Positions 1 through 12,819 are shown, counted from the stretch's first letter. The stretch is DNA of 64,000 nucleotides from Scleromitrula shiraiana (GCA_028455995.1 JABELC010000008.1:1177501-1241500), one strand, 5' to 3'. Notes: a model not told the origin generated them from the letters alone. Numbers and translations are program-made.

Positions 1-132
1 AAATTTGGCAAACATCTAGGCTATTTCTCCTCGGCGCTTCTCAAAATACCTATTCCAAGTCTTCCTGTCTTCATTTTCCTATATACTCTTGAGTTCCTAT
101 TGAAAAGAAGATAAGTATACTTTTGGTTTAAG
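1..132. other. 5' flank of the first gene
   Basis: This stretch lies upstream of the first start codon. A TATA-like A/T run sits near 79-88 and a purine-rich leader precedes the ATG at 133. No coding frame is visible, and the upstream neighbour lies outside the window. Confidence 0.4.
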
Positions 133-991
133 ATGGCAGTCGTTACATCTCCCACATTATCGTTTGACGCCATTGAGCGTCAAAACATTTCCAGGGCACT
201 CGAGGCTGCTCCCAGCCTGCAAAATTCCATTCCGGATACCAAAATTGATAGTCCTAGCGAGGAGCGTTATTTGGTAGTTTCTCCATACGATGAGCAACCT
301 CATCTTTTAGACCTCGAAACTTTGGATACGGCAAATCAGTTGCTTGCTAAGGCTCTTGTTGGAATGAAGTGCTTAAGAGAAGATTATGCAACCGCTCCTT
401 ACGTGGAGACTTTCAACGTAAGTTTTTTAATGATCTATTTAAAAATGATTTGTCCAGTTGACTAACATGTGCAGTGGTCAGAAATTATAGATAGTCTTCG
501 GGAGCTGGCAAGAACTTCCAACTATACATGGAAAGAACAGTCATTCTATATCGTAGCATTTAGATCCATGGTCCCACCTTCCACTGTCCAAAGATACTCT
601 GATCTTGGCACCTTGGATAAAGCCGCACATGCAGAGGCAACAGAGAGTGGTGGATTTCTCAAGTAAGTGAAATGCGTGGGAATACCACAGTCCACACTAA
701 CAATTTCTTAAGATATTGGTTTGGAACACCTGATGAAAATGGTCGAAATCTTGCGACTTGTGTTTGGCGTACTCTCCATGATGCTAGAATCGGGAGTGTG
801 GGTGCTGCACATCGTGTGGCTGCCAATGCTGCAAGACATATGTACACCGAGTGGAAAAGTAAGCATTCTTCTCTATCACTTACCCATAATGTTGATTCGC
901 CCTTGGCTAACTAAACCTTTTAGTTGAACGCCTGAGACTTCTCATTAAGGACGATATAAATGAATGGGAAATCAAGGAATGGGTCGACTAG
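133..991 (+). CDS. conserved fungal protein, UPF0643-like
   Basis: Four exons: 133-417, 475-662, 713-858 and 924-991. The introns are GT-AG of 50-65 nt and all phases join to one 228-aa frame. Residues 157-185 contain the stretch YWFGTPDENGRNLATCVWR, which I recall as the hallmark of a conserved fungal family listed as UPF0643; that name comes from memory and not from a search. No signal peptide or membrane segment is seen, and the protein looks globular with an acidic C-terminus ending in WEIKEWVD. Its function is unknown to me. It lies about 0.5 kb upstream of, and parallel to, eIF3h, but nothing indicates that they act together. The splice joins are strong because the conserved stretch only becomes continuous once intron 2 is removed. 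Confidence 0.8.
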
Positions 992-1528
992 AATACTGAT
1001 TGAAGCCTTTGGATGTCGCAAATTGCGTTCCTTTGATTGGATTTTGTCTGGAATGATGCATAGTTCTATACAGCGCATGGCGTATTGGAGTTGGCGTATA
1101 GACTCAGTCGGAATTTGCGAATTTTATATAGATACCAATAGACCACAATAGAAGAGAGCAGTTTTGTGCTTAAGTTCACCTAGACATTATTTTCAGAAAC
1201 ATATGGACATATATATAGTAATAACGAGTTGATCTATTTCTGAATGTCTGTTCAACAAAATAAAGACATTTAAATGTTTAGAGCAAACTTACGTTGTTGA
1301 GATCTGGAAGAGACGGATTTCGCGGGGTAAAGTTTCGCTCTCACACTAGCGTGGTAAAATGCCAAGACTTCGCACACAAATGAATAGATTCGTCTACACA
1401 AAAATTCCATATTTTTGCGACAACGACCACTATACACCGCGACCTTCTGCCTCCGTATCAGAATTTCTCGAAGTGCCAGCAAAAATCACCTGGAAGTCTA
1501 CGATCAAAATTTTGAGTCGTATTTCATC
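992..1528. other. intergenic spacer, eIF3h promoter side
   Basis: This is the 3' end of the first gene and the presumed promoter and leader of eIF3h. It is A/T-rich with no persuasive reading frame, RNA gene or repeat. Confidence 0.5.
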
Positions 1529-2733
1529 ATGGCAGACGCTTCAAATAATGAGGTGCTTTTGCACTCAGTTCAAGTTGAAGCATTGGTATGAATCAAGATG
1601 CACAAAAGCATCACTCTTAACTAATTTGATCTCTAGGTCGTTATGAAAATAGTCAAGGCCTGCGCAGCTTCATATCCCACTACAGCAACTGGATCTATTG
1701 TCGGCATGGACGTGAACGGAACTCTACAAATTACAAACTCCTTCCCATTCCCCACCGCAGATATCTCATCATCAGATTCTCACCCAAATGACCACATGGC
1801 CGCATCAAACATCGCCGCTGCAGCACCAAGATCTAAAGCAAATGTTCTTTACCAATCTGAGATGATCAAGTACTTGAAAGAGGTTAACGTCGATGCGAAC
1901 AATGTTGGATGGTACACAAGTGCGAACATGGGCAATTTCATTAACGCCAATCTGATCGAGAACCAATTTTTCTACCAAAAGGAACCTAATGAGAGAACTG
2001 TCGCACTTGTTCACGATGTTAGCAGAAGTTCTCAAGGTGCTTTGAGTCTCCGTGCCTTCAGACTATCTCCAACTTTCATGACTGCATACAAAGAGGGCAA
2101 ATTCACCACCGAGAAGTAAATATATACCAAGCATTATATCACGATTTTGACTAACGAAACTATAGCATGCAAAAGTCTAAGCTTACCTACAAAGATGTAT
2201 TGGTTGAGCTGCCTATCATCGTTCACAACTCACACCTTTTGACATCATTCTTGCATCAACTACCAGTCGAATTACCTAAGAAAGAACTCGACTTCCCAGC
2301 AAGCCTTTCAGACCTCACCCAAAACACACCAGCTACTCCACTTTATCCAAACCTCGAGTCCCTTGATCTTTCAATTGACCCATACTTGGAGAGAACTTGT
2401 GATATGCTTTTGGACAGCATAGAGACTCATTATACTGAGCTCAACAACTTCCAATATTTTCAAAGACAATTGGCCCGTGAACAGGCAAAGGTCACCGCAT
2501 GGAAGGCAAAGCGTACTGCAGAGAATGCTACCAGAGCGACACAGAAATTGGCACCATTACCTGAGGATGAATGGGAGAGACTCTTCAAACTTCCTACTGA
2601 GCCAAGTAGATTGGAGGGTATGTTGAACGCCAGACAAGTTGAACAATACTCGAGACAAGTTGATGGATTTACTGCTAGCATTTCTAGTAAGATGTTTGCT
2701 GTGAAGAGCAACCTTTTGCCAGAAACATCTTGA
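1529..2733 (+). CDS. eIF3h: translation initiation factor eIF3 subunit H
   Basis: Three exons: 1529-1585, 1637-2115 and 2166-2733, giving 367 aa, the usual size for fungal eIF3h. The start MADASNNEV lies in a 57-nt first exon that joins in phase 0 to VVMKIVKAC. The second intron hides a TAA directly after GAGAA; splicing gives TTENMQKSK. The N-terminal half (about 10-150) is an MPN domain. At the JAMM position it reads GWYTSANMG, so the zinc-binding His residues are absent, as expected for the non-catalytic MPN subunits of eIF3. The C-terminal half is helical and charged. The protein would act in the cytosolic eIF3 complex during 43S/48S assembly. Confidence 0.93.
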
Positions 2734-4039
2734 ATAAACTATATGTAATACAGATGCTAGGGTTCAGATGTTGGTCAGATAAGGGGAATTTTAAGGGAAG
2801 TTCTTGCATGGGCTTTGGCGTTCAGAAGGGATATGTCAATACGATAAGCGGGGTCATAAAATTCTGACCAAAAAAGTAACGATAGATGTACATCTGGGCA
2901 GATATAAAAACTCTTATGGATTTTATACGTAGAGAATTAGAGATATTCCTCAAAATTTCAAGGGCCGGTCTAACTGATAATTTCGGAACCCGAGTCAAAT
3001 AGCATCACCCCACTTTGATATCCGCAATTACATCCTTTTTCGATCAAAGTTTCTAAATTCCATGCAAGACTTGCCTCAAAGAGACTGTTCTTTCAGCGTT
3101 GGTATAGATATTGTACCAATTCGTTGCGATTGTTCGGTCTTTTGTTTAATGCAGTGTAAGCATTGTGTGTTTGCATCTTACCTAATGGAGTGATATCAAT
3201 TTCGAATGCAACCACGTTATGAATATGAATAATGAATTTTTGAAAGCATTGAGGATATACATTCAATTTCGATGTGTAATCCGAAATATGGTTCACCTGG
3301 TGATTCGATATTCAATATCTTTTGCTGCTTCTGAACACGAGTCTCATCCTTTTTGCTCTTCCAAAATCTGATCGCGTGTGAGCTAGTAGTACTCCAGAAA
3401 ATGAATAGATTTGATTCATCCTTCCATCTCTCAGTGATACATCCGAGTCTGGGGTCACCATCCAACTGTGCCCCTCACCGATAAGCAATACATATCGTCC
3501 ACGGATTTGCCCGCACTCCAAATAGGCCTTCCTTTCGATACTGTGAAAATGTGTCTGAATATTACCAAGACAATATAGGATTCTGTATATAATTCAATTA
3601 GAAGTAGGAATTTTATATTCTTCAAGAAACAGTAGAAAATATTATGTAGTTATTTTATTAAATAATTCAGCATTGATTATTGATTACCTACATAAGTCTA
3701 TGGGTATGTCAAAGATTGAATGCTGTAAGCCGAATCTTCAACCTAGCGCCATGTTATATTGGGACTAGTAAAATCCCTTCAGCCCCTCTATTGGCGAACC
3801 CCCCCAGAAATTTCTGTTTTCTTGACACAACCACATCTCACCTCTTCTTCCTTTTTTCCATATAATCAAATTTTCTCTTCTTTTATTTTTGCCATCAATA
3901 AACACATTGTATGTATAAATACTCCCATCTGTTCCGTTGAATTTTATGTTTTGTTTGAGACATTGTACTGTTTGTTGACTTCTTATCAATTAGCCGTTCT
4001 CTAATACCCTTATTTCTCAACATCTTACACTCACCGACA
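2734..4039. other. intergenic region with SAHH promoter and coding-like debris
   Basis: The 1.3-kb spacer holds the eIF3h 3' end and the SAH hydrolase promoter. From 3840 to 4039 it is strongly pyrimidine-rich on the plus strand, with runs such as CTTCTTCC and TTTTCTCTTC. This fits the CT-rich leaders of highly expressed fungal genes. The central part contains minus-strand coding-like pieces, listed separately. Confidence 0.5.
3093..3521 (-). pseudogene. possible gene remnant, unrecognised
   Basis: Three overlapping minus-strand open stretches in different frames (3312-3521, 3217-3465, 3093-3296) have protein-like composition, for example ERWKDESNLFIFWSTTSS and GKMQTHNAYTALNKRPNN. None begins with a convincing ATG in context, and no splice pair I tried joins them. 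They may be a decayed gene or chance. I do not recognise the family. Confidence 0.2.
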
Positions 4040-5545
4040 ATGTCTGCCCCAGCATCAAAGTTCAAGGTCGCTGACCTTTCCCTCGCCGCTTTCGGTCGTA
4101 AGGAGATCGAGCTCGCCGAGAATGAGATGCCAGGTTTGATGGCTACTCGTGAGAAGTATGCCGCCGATCAACCTTTGAAGGGAGCTCGTATTGCTGGTTG
4201 TCTTCATATGACTATCCAGGTTTGTTACACTCTTGCTGATACGTATAATTTATGCTAATGTCAATTGCAGACCGCAGTTTTGATTGAGACCCTCACATTC
4301 CTCGGAGCTGAAGTAACCTGGTCCTCTTGCAACATCTTCAGTACCCAAGACCACGCTGCCGCTGCTATTGCCGCTGCCGGTAAGTTTCAGCCTATACTTG
4401 ATTGCTATTATTATATACTGACTACTTTATAGGTGTCCCAGTTTTCGCATGGAAGGGAGAGACCGAGGAGGAATATAACTGGTGCCTCGAGCAACAACTC
4501 GTTGCATTCAAGGATGGCAAGAGCTTGAACTTGATCCTCGACGATGGTGGAGATCTTACTGCCCTTGTACACAAGAAGTACCCAGAGATGTTGAAGGGAT
4601 GCTACGGTGTTTCTGAGGAGACCACAACTGGTGTTCACCACTTGTACAAGATGTTGAAGAACGGCGAACTCCTCGTCCCATCCATCAACGTCAACGACTC
4701 CGTCACCAAATCAAAGTTCGACAACTTGTACGGTTGCCGTGAGTCTTTGATCGATGGTATCAAGCGTGCCACCGATGTCATGATCGCTGGTAAGGTCGCA
4801 GTCGTTGCCGGTTTCGGTGACGTCGGAAAGGGTTGTGCCATGGCTCTTCACGGAATGGGTGCTCGTGTCATTGTCACCGAGATCGATCCTATCAACGCCC
4901 TTCAAGCCGCTGTTTCAGGTTTCCAAGTCTTGCCCATGGAGAAGGCTGCTTCCCAAGGTCAAATCTTCGTTACTACCACTGGTTGCAGAGACATCTTGGT
5001 CGGTGAGCACTTCGAGGCTATGCCAAACGATGCCATCGTCTGCAACATTGGTCACTTCGATATTGAAATCGATGTAGCCTGGTTGAAGGCTAACGCTGCC
5101 AGCGTTCAAAACATCAAGCCTCAAGTCGACAGATACCTCATGAAGAACGGCCGTCACATCATCCTCCTCGCTGAAGGTCGTCTCGTCAACTTGGGATGTG
5201 CTACCGGTCACTCTTCATTCGTCATGTCCTGTTCATTCACCAACCAAGTTCTTGCTCAAATTATGTTGTTCAAGTCCGAGGATGCCGCTTTCGGTGCTAA
5301 ATACGTCGAGTTCGGTAAGACCAGAAAGCTCGACGTTGGTGTCTACGTTCTACCAAAGATTTTGGACGAGACTGTCGCTAAGCTCCACTTGGCTCACGTA
5401 AACGCCGAGTTGAGCAAATTGACCCCTGTCCAAGCTGAGTACCTTGGACTTGAGGTTGAGGGACCTTTCAAGGCTGAGATGTAAGTTCCATTAATTCTCT
5501 TCTATTATACATATATACTAACGCATCACCAGTTACCGTTACTAG
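4040..5545 (+). CDS. SAH1: S-adenosylhomocysteine hydrolase
   Basis: The enzyme hydrolyses S-adenosylhomocysteine to adenosine and homocysteine and so relieves product inhibition of methyltransferases. Four exons: 4040-4219, 4271-4379, 4433-5480 and 5533-5545. The product is 449 aa, the usual length for this family in fungi. Reading straight through would stop at a TAA at 5482. However, that TAA lies inside a clear intron (donor GTAAGT at 5481, branch CTAAC near 5518, acceptor CAG ending 5532). Splicing adds a 13-nt last exon so the protein ends AEIYRY, matching the family's C-terminal YRY, which contacts NAD of the neighbouring subunit. The NAD motif GFGDVGKG is near residue 223, and the active-site stretches KSKFDN and YGCRES are present. 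The CT-rich leader suggests strong constitutive expression. Confidence 0.97.
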
Positions 5546-6103
5546 ATTTTGTTTATATGGGTTTTCTTCTTTGGCGAGATGGGTAAAAATTTTCAACATG
5601 AATAATGATTTTTCAATGATACCGGGGTAAAAAGCATTTTGTCCTTCAACGGCATATACAGTGGGGTTTTAAACAAGGGAAAAGTTTCAACATGGAAGGT
5701 TTTATGGTGATTTTATATACAAAGCGGGCGTTACTTGGCTCTTCAACCATGGTCAAGTAGAGGTCGGACTTTTACCTTGACATAGAGCATACAGATTTGT
5801 GCTTTTAGGGAATTAAATATGTAATGGCATGTTTTAGTGTGTTACAATATCTTCATCTTTCCTATATCTTCACTGCGAATGTGTGATTCTTGATGTTTGA
5901 TTCGAGTGATGCGGATCTTAGTTGGATAAATTCTTGACTGGATGGAACTTCTTCCTCCAGGGATTTTCTCATGGTGAGGAGCTTCTGTTCATCATCTACA
6001 TGCAGCAGTAGCTTCTTTCTTAAATGTTGAAATGACTTTCGATGTCTGGGTTGTCTTTGGATATTGGGTGGATCCTAATATCTCATTTGTAATACACACA
6101 TAC

Positions 6104-6127
6104 AGAGAGAGAGAGAGAGAGAGAGAG
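6104..6127. repeat. (GA)n microsatellite
   Basis: A perfect AG/GA dinucleotide run of 24 bp lies in the spacer downstream of SAH hydrolase. Confidence 0.95.
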
Positions 6128-6694
6128 TCGATGGGATAATATCCTTTATAGGAAGTACTTGCTCAATCTTTTGTTCTCATCAAAGGTATAGTATAAAGGG
6201 AAATCTGAGAGGACAATAAGAATATGTGACATATAAGTAACATAACGAACGCATTGTAAAGAAACAAATAAACACAGTATTTAATTTCAAAAGTGCTCAT
6301 GCAGATATGCGTTCAAAATGACAATAATGCGAGAGAGATCAAATACCAATTAATAATCGATTTCATCCATCATTCCATCAATCAATCCCCACCTCATCTA
6401 TCAGTCATTGTAAGTAAATACATATTCTCCAGAAAGAAGATTAAAAGAATAAAAAAAAACAAAAAAAAAAATATCATCCATCCATCCATCCTTTCAACAC
6501 CGAAAACTCCAATGCAATGATCGCCGGTATTTCGCAATTGAAATAAAAAAATACAGGTTAAAATCGCCAGCTCAAATATCCATTTCCCTCCCGTTCGTGT
6601 CCTGTGCGGTGACCTGCGAGAATACATTTGACTGAAAGAAATTGGTCGGATTGGAACGAAAAAGTCCTATCGTCCGTCCACTTTACGCCTGTTA

Positions 6695-6789
6695 TATCCT
6701 ATCCTATCCTATCCTATCATATCCTATCCTATCATATCCTATCCTATCATATCCTATCATATCCTATCCTATCCCATCCTATCCTATCC
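6695..6789. repeat. (ATCCT)n pentanucleotide microsatellite, interrupted
   Basis: About 95 bp of ATCCT units are interrupted by ATCAT and ATCCC variants. The interrupted pattern suggests an old array. It lies between convergent genes. Confidence 0.95.
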
Positions 6790-7122
6790 CTGATATACCG
6801 CAATCATTGCGATCCATCAATTCTCTTCTCTTCTCTTCTAAGTCCTCCCACTTTCCATACTAAGATCGATAGGCCACAACGAATCCCAAATCATAGACCT
6901 CATGCCCGATTCAGCTATACCCGCCGTCTCCGTATGTGATAAATAGTTCAAGTTCTAGATATAAACACAAGACGCACTATCAGTGTATGTACAAAGCATA
7001 GTAAGTTTGTTTTTTTTATGTATGTGATTGCAATTGAGTCGTCATCTTACTACATATCTAAGATGAATGAATAGATGGATATGGAAGGAAACACAATTGC
7101 ATTGCAAGAGGTAGAGGGAAGA

Positions 7123-10100
7123 TCAAGGACCCATGAGACTATCCAGGGGATTTCGAACCTCGTTGTTTGCATTTGCATTTCCCTGTTGCTGCTGCTGTTC
7201 CTCACTGCCAATATCTCCATTTCCATCTTTAGCAGCCGAGGATGCGGAAGCAATGTTATCATCATTACGGAGTCCGCTGACTGAAGCCGTAGAATCTGTC
7301 TTTTGAAGTGGCGATGCGATTAACCCAGTCGGGAGGGCTTTCTTAGAATTGCTGCTGCTACGACGACTATCGAGGCTTTTGGCAAGAGTTTTATTCAGTC
7401 CTTCCGCACTCCCACTGGAGGATTTCTTTGGCCGTCGGATGGTGGCTGTGGCGTCGATATGGGCACTAGCTACTGTGCTTTTTGCTAATCCAGGAGTGGT
7501 AGGGGCGCCGGGCTTTTCTTCAGCTGCGTCCATTAAGTACCAGCGGAGACCATCAGATAGGTCGAATGGGTTGTCGTCTTCGTAAGAATCACCGCCATTG
7601 CTGGCGGCATTGCTGATAAGTGATCTATCGTCGGCTGTGTTGAGGTTGGGTGTAGTTATTGATTTCGAGAGATCTACGACTCGGCTTTCAATTTTGTGGA
7701 TTCGTGCAAGTAACCAGTCGCGGGTACGTAATTTGTGAGAATCTAACTCGCGCAGGAAATAGTGAGGTGCTCCAACATTAAATGCTGCCCAGGCTCCTGC
7801 AGCCTGATTTCGAGTCGGTAAGAACAAAGCAAGATCGCCCTCCTTAAAATTCTTAAATGCGATTTTCTCGTGAGCTTCCTTCTGGGCTCTGTGGGACTTT
7901 TCTCTGTACGAACGAGCATCTTTGGAATACTTCTTGGCTGTGTACTCCGTATCTCTGAGCCGCTTCGCAATTACCTCACAGAAGTTCTCAACATCAAAAC
8001 TGCCAATTGCACTAATATAAGATTCGTACTTCTCAGTCTCGGTCTCGGGATCATCGTTATGCATCCAATATAACAGGTCAAGATCTCCACTATCAATCAT
8101 AGCCTTCATTGTAGTAGACCCAGAGATACTTCGCCTAATCTTGTTTCCTGGATCCGAAGAGTCATTCCCATTACTGCCTCGCTCCGGTCTTGGTATCTTC
8201 TGGATAATCATTGAGCCGTTCTCTTTTGTGATAGAATAGCTCAGTCGCTCCAACAATCTACAAAGTCGATCATTTTGTGAGTAGAGACGTTGTGTAAGAT
8301 CTTTCGCACGAGAAGTCCGAGCTTCAAATCGGCTGTTCAATCTCTCGTATTTCTCATTTGAAAATTGAGTTTTCTCTTGATGTGATCTCATCTCTTCCTC
8401 AAGACTTCCAATGCGAGAGATCTTTCCAGCCAAATCTGCAGACATCGATGAGACTTTACGCTCCTCTTCTTCCAAACGATTTCGAAGAGCCTCGGATCCT
8501 GTTTCTCCATCCGCCATCTTGGTTCTGATAGAACGTAGCTGATGACGCTCATCAACCAGTTCAGTTTCAAGGGCTACGAACTTCGCTTCTTGAGAAGACA
8601 AAGACTCGCGAAGCTGTCGAGCGTCCGTTTCCGCTTTAGCGAAATTGTTTTTGTAAAGAGAGAGTTCATTTTTGAGCTCCGAAATCGTCGTCTCTGCATC
8701 GTCACGCTCAGATTTGACAAGCGAACAATCTCGCTTGGCATTCTCAAGCTCGGAGAGCAAGTTCACTGAGGTATTTGTTAAAGCGCCAGATAATGCAGCA
8801 AAATCTTGTGGAACTTTCAACCCAGGTGATATCTGTGAATGCATGTCTTGTAAGGTCTTGAGCTGGTCCTCGGCTACTGATTCTGCTTTCATGGTTCGAG
8901 ACATCAGTTCCTTCTTTTCTTCTCTGAGGGTTTGCAATTGCCTTTCCAGAGTCTCGTTAGTTTCTCTCTGCAGCTTCGCATCATTCCTCAGGAAATCCAC
9001 TTGTCCCTGGGCCTTTTGAGCCTCGGCCATAGTTTCCTTGCGCAGTTTATCCAATTCTTCTTGGAGGATACGCACACGATCATCTGTATCCGATTTCTCA
9101 TTTTCTCTTGAGCCGAGATACCTGTCCATTTCATCTTCAAGCTCTTCTAGTCTTGTCTTCAGGCGCTTGATTTCATCCTCCAAGGATTTTCGTTCTTCAA
9201 GGAACTCTCGCTGTTGGGCCTCGAAATTCTCCATTAGATCTTTCTTCATAGAATTGACCTCTTCTAATTGTGATATCATATCGTCGGCTGAGGTATTCTT
9301 TGAAGATATTTCTTTCTCCAACCCTGAAGCACGCTCTCGTTCTGCGATCAATTCAGCCTCTAGTGAAAGCAATTTCTGTTGGATTGCTTTCTCCTCGGCG
9401 CCTGGGGTAGCAGAGAAGCGACGAGATGAGACAGAGGATCGACGCGAGTCATCATTCAATCGCGGGGTTGCTACCGAGTTTACGTTGTTCTGGACTTCCG
9501 GATTGGGGTGATTGGGAACCTGGAAAACATTACCAGTGGAAGTTCTGCTAACATGGGTTTGCCGGTGAAGCAAATCTTCGAGACGTCGAATACGACTTTC
9601 TGCAGTTTTGAGCTTGTTCTCAACTCTGGACTTTTCGTCTTGGAGATTTCTTAGTAATTCGTCATCTCCACGTAACAGCAGAGCACTTTTCCCCAGAGCA
9701 GCTTCGTGAATACTTCCTGCTTTAAAAGCCTTCGCTCGCCTACTTTGTTGTTTTGTTGGATTGTTGAGGTCGGAGATGATCCTAGAAACATCGTTCACAA
9801 TCGGGGGCTGAAAGTCATGACCTCGAAGTATATCAAACAGCTCTTCTAAATCTTGCCGTGATGCCTGGGGCCAATTGTCTTCCTTCCCGTGCAAATTGAC
9901 CTCCAAAGCCATGACCTGGCCTTCAGTTTTATCACCCCAGAGAGCAGTTCCTATATTTTTCTGCCATTTTCTACGGCGTCGAGATTCTTCGTCTTGAAAA
10001 CTCGCCATTTCATTGGCAAGGGTTGAAGAATCCGATCGGACTTTCTCATTCCATTCTCGACGCCTGACTGCCTCTGCTAAAAACGAAGCATATGTTACCG

Positions 10101-11415
10101 GTAACGTATCTAGCATAGAGATCAACTGCAAAGCATCAAATCCATCACCATCAAGTTCCAGGGCGGCAAACCGGGTATTTACTTCGGCAAGCATCGTTGT
10201 TAAACTGGCAATGTCATACATGAATTCAAGAGATCCAGTTGCGGTAGAGTTACGTAGATGCGTCGCAGCCTGCATAATACCATCCATCTCTATAGCTCTA
10301 TTGGACAAATTTGGGAGGAATTTTTCGGTGTGAAGGAGAGCCGATTTAGATGCTTGTGAGATATTTTTGGGCGAATTAGAAAAGCCCAATACGCTTTCAC
10401 AGTCGGTATTGACCTTTCTAGAGATTGCTTCAATATCTTGCATCAAAGATATAGATTCCGAGGCACGTTCGATTGCAGGACGTGCAGGGCTTCTCTCGAC
10501 CTTGTTAAATAGTTCGTCGATCCTTCGCATGATTTCGTCTACCGCTTGACCGGCTTCTGCACTGTTCCGCGTGAGGTTCGTCGAGATATTACGAATGAGC
10601 TTCCCAGACCGCTTTATCTCGTCTAGGTCGACTAGGTCTTCCAGGGTTGTCCGGCTCTGCGTCCTCTTTATATCGCGGCCAGTAATGAATTTAATCATAT
10701 CCGCCGTGGCGGGTAACGATTTCAGTCGAGATAGAGATGCCTCCCAATCTGTGCCAGCTGTATTCTGCTTCTGCATCTCCTCTACCCATCTTTGAACTTC
10801 GGCATTTTTCTGATCCAACAACCTAACATGCTTCTCCAGGTTGAGCACAGCGGTATCCACACACCGAGTAATGACCTCTGTTTCGATATATCGCTGCTGT
10901 GTTTGTTCCGACATTCTAGCGCAGTCGTCCACCACTTTTACGGCCCATGCCCGCCGTGCAGCAAAAAGGTCTTTCCATGCTTGTAGATTCTTCTCATTTG
11001 TGATCGTATCAGGAGGTTGAGGGGTGGTATACTTTTTTGGCTGAGGGACTTCGGAGATCAATGATTTCGCAGATCCTAGAGAAGATTGCTGGATAATTCG
11101 TCGATCGTATACGAATATCTCTTTCTATATTAAATCAGCTTGAGTTGGATTTGAGAAAGCAATTGCCAATACCTCTGATTTTAATGCTTGAAAGCGTACT
11201 GCTTTGGCTGCCGCAGTCAAGGCAATGTGATCACTGGCAGCGATGGGAGTATGTTTTGCAACCCATGATTTGAAAGCATCAAGACTTAATAAATATCAGT
11301 ACTTTCTTCGATTGCCAAAAATTGTAATATTATAAATGCAGACTTACGAAACAATAGACCCAGGATCTACTTGAAGGTGTTGGCCCGTATGGGCAATGTA
11401 CACATGAAGTTCCAT
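7123..11415 (-). CDS. atg11: autophagy scaffold Atg11
   Basis: Atg11 is the cytosolic coiled-coil scaffold that links cargo receptors (selective autophagy, pexophagy, mitophagy) to the core Atg machinery. Three minus-strand exons: 11415-11348, 11284-11173 and 11124-7123, giving 1393 aa. The start MELHVYIAHTGQHLQVD and the joins SIVS/LDAFKSWV and KSE/KEIFVYDR restore the N-terminal ubiquitin-like region. Residues of roughly 450-1000 are heptad-rich coiled coil. The family-specific C-terminal domain (about 1075-1215) includes IAFKNFKEGDLALFLPTRN and WAAFNVGAPHYFLREL. The tail is disordered with a short Gln run near 7180-7200. It shares a 581-bp divergent promoter with the CENP-H-like gene. Confidence 0.96.
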
Positions 11416-11996
11416 ACCGATTTATGCATTTCACGACTTCAGCAGCCTGCTGTAACTTTCTTCTTGGGAGAAAAAAATCAAACAGAACTCTAAAGAGAAT
11501 AATATATGTTTCGTCGTATGATGAACTCGAGATATTCAGTACCGAATAATATTGAGGTTGAAGATCACAAGGCTATGAGGTTATCTTAGCGCGAAGTTAA
11601 GCTACCCAGGCCTCGTCAAGCCACAATGGGCTTATCGTTCTTTTGGTAACTATCTCAAAAGGATCTGTACTATTCAAAACAGCAATATTAAAGCAAGATT
11701 TGGGGATTTCAACCCAATCAATACCTAGAGATGAATTGAATATCCGGACTTATTTTCATAATATTCAATATCTAGAGCAGAAGTAAGTTTCAAGAGTCTA
11801 TCTAGACATGTGGCTGTGTAAGATATGACTAAGTAGTTCTAGCACAAGGGAGCCGTTGAACTAAGCTCTTTCTGGATCAACGTGTCTATCTTGTCGCGTT
11901 TAACACGACACAACCTCGCAGGTAAAAAGGAAAATATTATATTAACTTTGTCCCCGAATAAGCTACGTGGTGAGGATTCTTGCGAATCAAACAACT
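11416..11996. promoter_or_regulatory. divergent promoter region, ATG11 / CENP-H-like
   Basis: The 581-bp spacer separates the two start codons, so both promoters must lie here. I see no diagnostic TATA box or recognised operator. Confidence 0.5.
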
Positions 11997-12819
11997 ATGT
12001 CGCATCAACGGAATGTCGAAAGTATGGATGGTGTCGAAATGACTGGGCCAGTGAATGAAACATCACCTCTGAGTGACCAGGAGAAACGTATCTTGGAAGT
12101 GTATGACAAATTAGAAGAGCTACAATTTGAGATTGCTCTGTTGAAGGCTCAGGGTGTGTTATCTACTAGGGGTATGTTTACTTACTCCAATTTGGAACAT
12201 TTTAGGTATTGATTCTTTTATAGAGCAACCAGAAGCGGTCTCTCAGGAAGATCTCGATACAGCACAAAAGGACCTTCTAGAGGCGAAGGCCAACTATTCG
12301 TTACGAACGAAGATGGTTGAGAGTGTGGTTATCGGAAACCCTATATTAAAAGCGGTGCATGCCGGTAGCAATGCCTCGGTCATCGAACAGTCAGTTCACT
12401 TTCTACACCGTTGCATGCTTTACTAAGAAATTTTTTACAGGGACTTCTTACCGCTCATTCAACAGCGTGATGTTGCATCTGAGAAGTTGGCTCAATTGTT
12501 TAACAAAGTTCATACTACAAGAGAAGAGCTCAATAAGGTATCTAGTGAGCACATGATCACAGCTAAGCAGAACACAGAATTGTCCGCCGAAATGCTTGCT
12601 CTGGCAGAGGAAGTAAATGCTAAGGGGAAAGAGAGCATTCGAGATCCAAAAGCACGAGAAGAGTTAGATGAGTTGGAGGCTGCAATGAAGAACAGTAAAC
12701 AAAGATGGAGAATAATGAAGAATACTGCTAGTGCTGTCGTTGTAGGAAGTGGGGTTGACTGGGCAAGGGATCCAAAATTGTTGGAAATCGTACTGGATGA
12801 TGATGGAGATGATGACTAA
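11997..12819 (+). CDS. kinetochore protein, CENP-H / Fta3-like
   Basis: Three exons: 11997-12171, 12224-12389 and 12441-12819, giving 239 aa. An open frame extends upstream to 11967 but begins with GTG; the first ATG is at 11997. For intron 1, the acceptor at 12223 (52-nt intron) is preferred over an in-frame one at 12205, which would leave only 34 nt. The body is a long coiled coil. The C-terminus VGSGVDWARDPKLLEIVLD resembles the conserved end of vertebrate CENP-H (SKVNWAEDPALKEIVLQ as I remember it). It would act in the CCAN inner kinetochore with CENP-I/K/M. The acidic DDDGDDD tail is typical of small kinetochore proteins. The family call rests on that tail motif and the coiled-coil layout. 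Confidence 0.72.

Larger units (their letters stand above)
5546..7122. other. intergenic region between SAHH and ATG11 3' ends
   Basis: The spacer is 1.6 kb between convergent genes. It contains a GA dinucleotide tract and an ATCCT tract (listed separately), A-rich runs near 6450-6470, and repeated TCCA near 6475-6490. Short open stretches through the ATCCT tract are low-complexity and not credible genes. Confidence 0.5.

Noticed and set aside
6628..6939. Open frames reading through the ATCCT array on the plus strand
   Set aside because: Their protein would be a monotonous pentapeptide-like repeat (SYPIL), caused by the microsatellite.
8672..9511. Long plus-strand open frames opposite ATG11
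   Set aside because: They are antisense to the coiled-coil coding region and Ser/Arg-rich as expected of a reverse reading of Glu/Lys codons; ATG11 is certain here.
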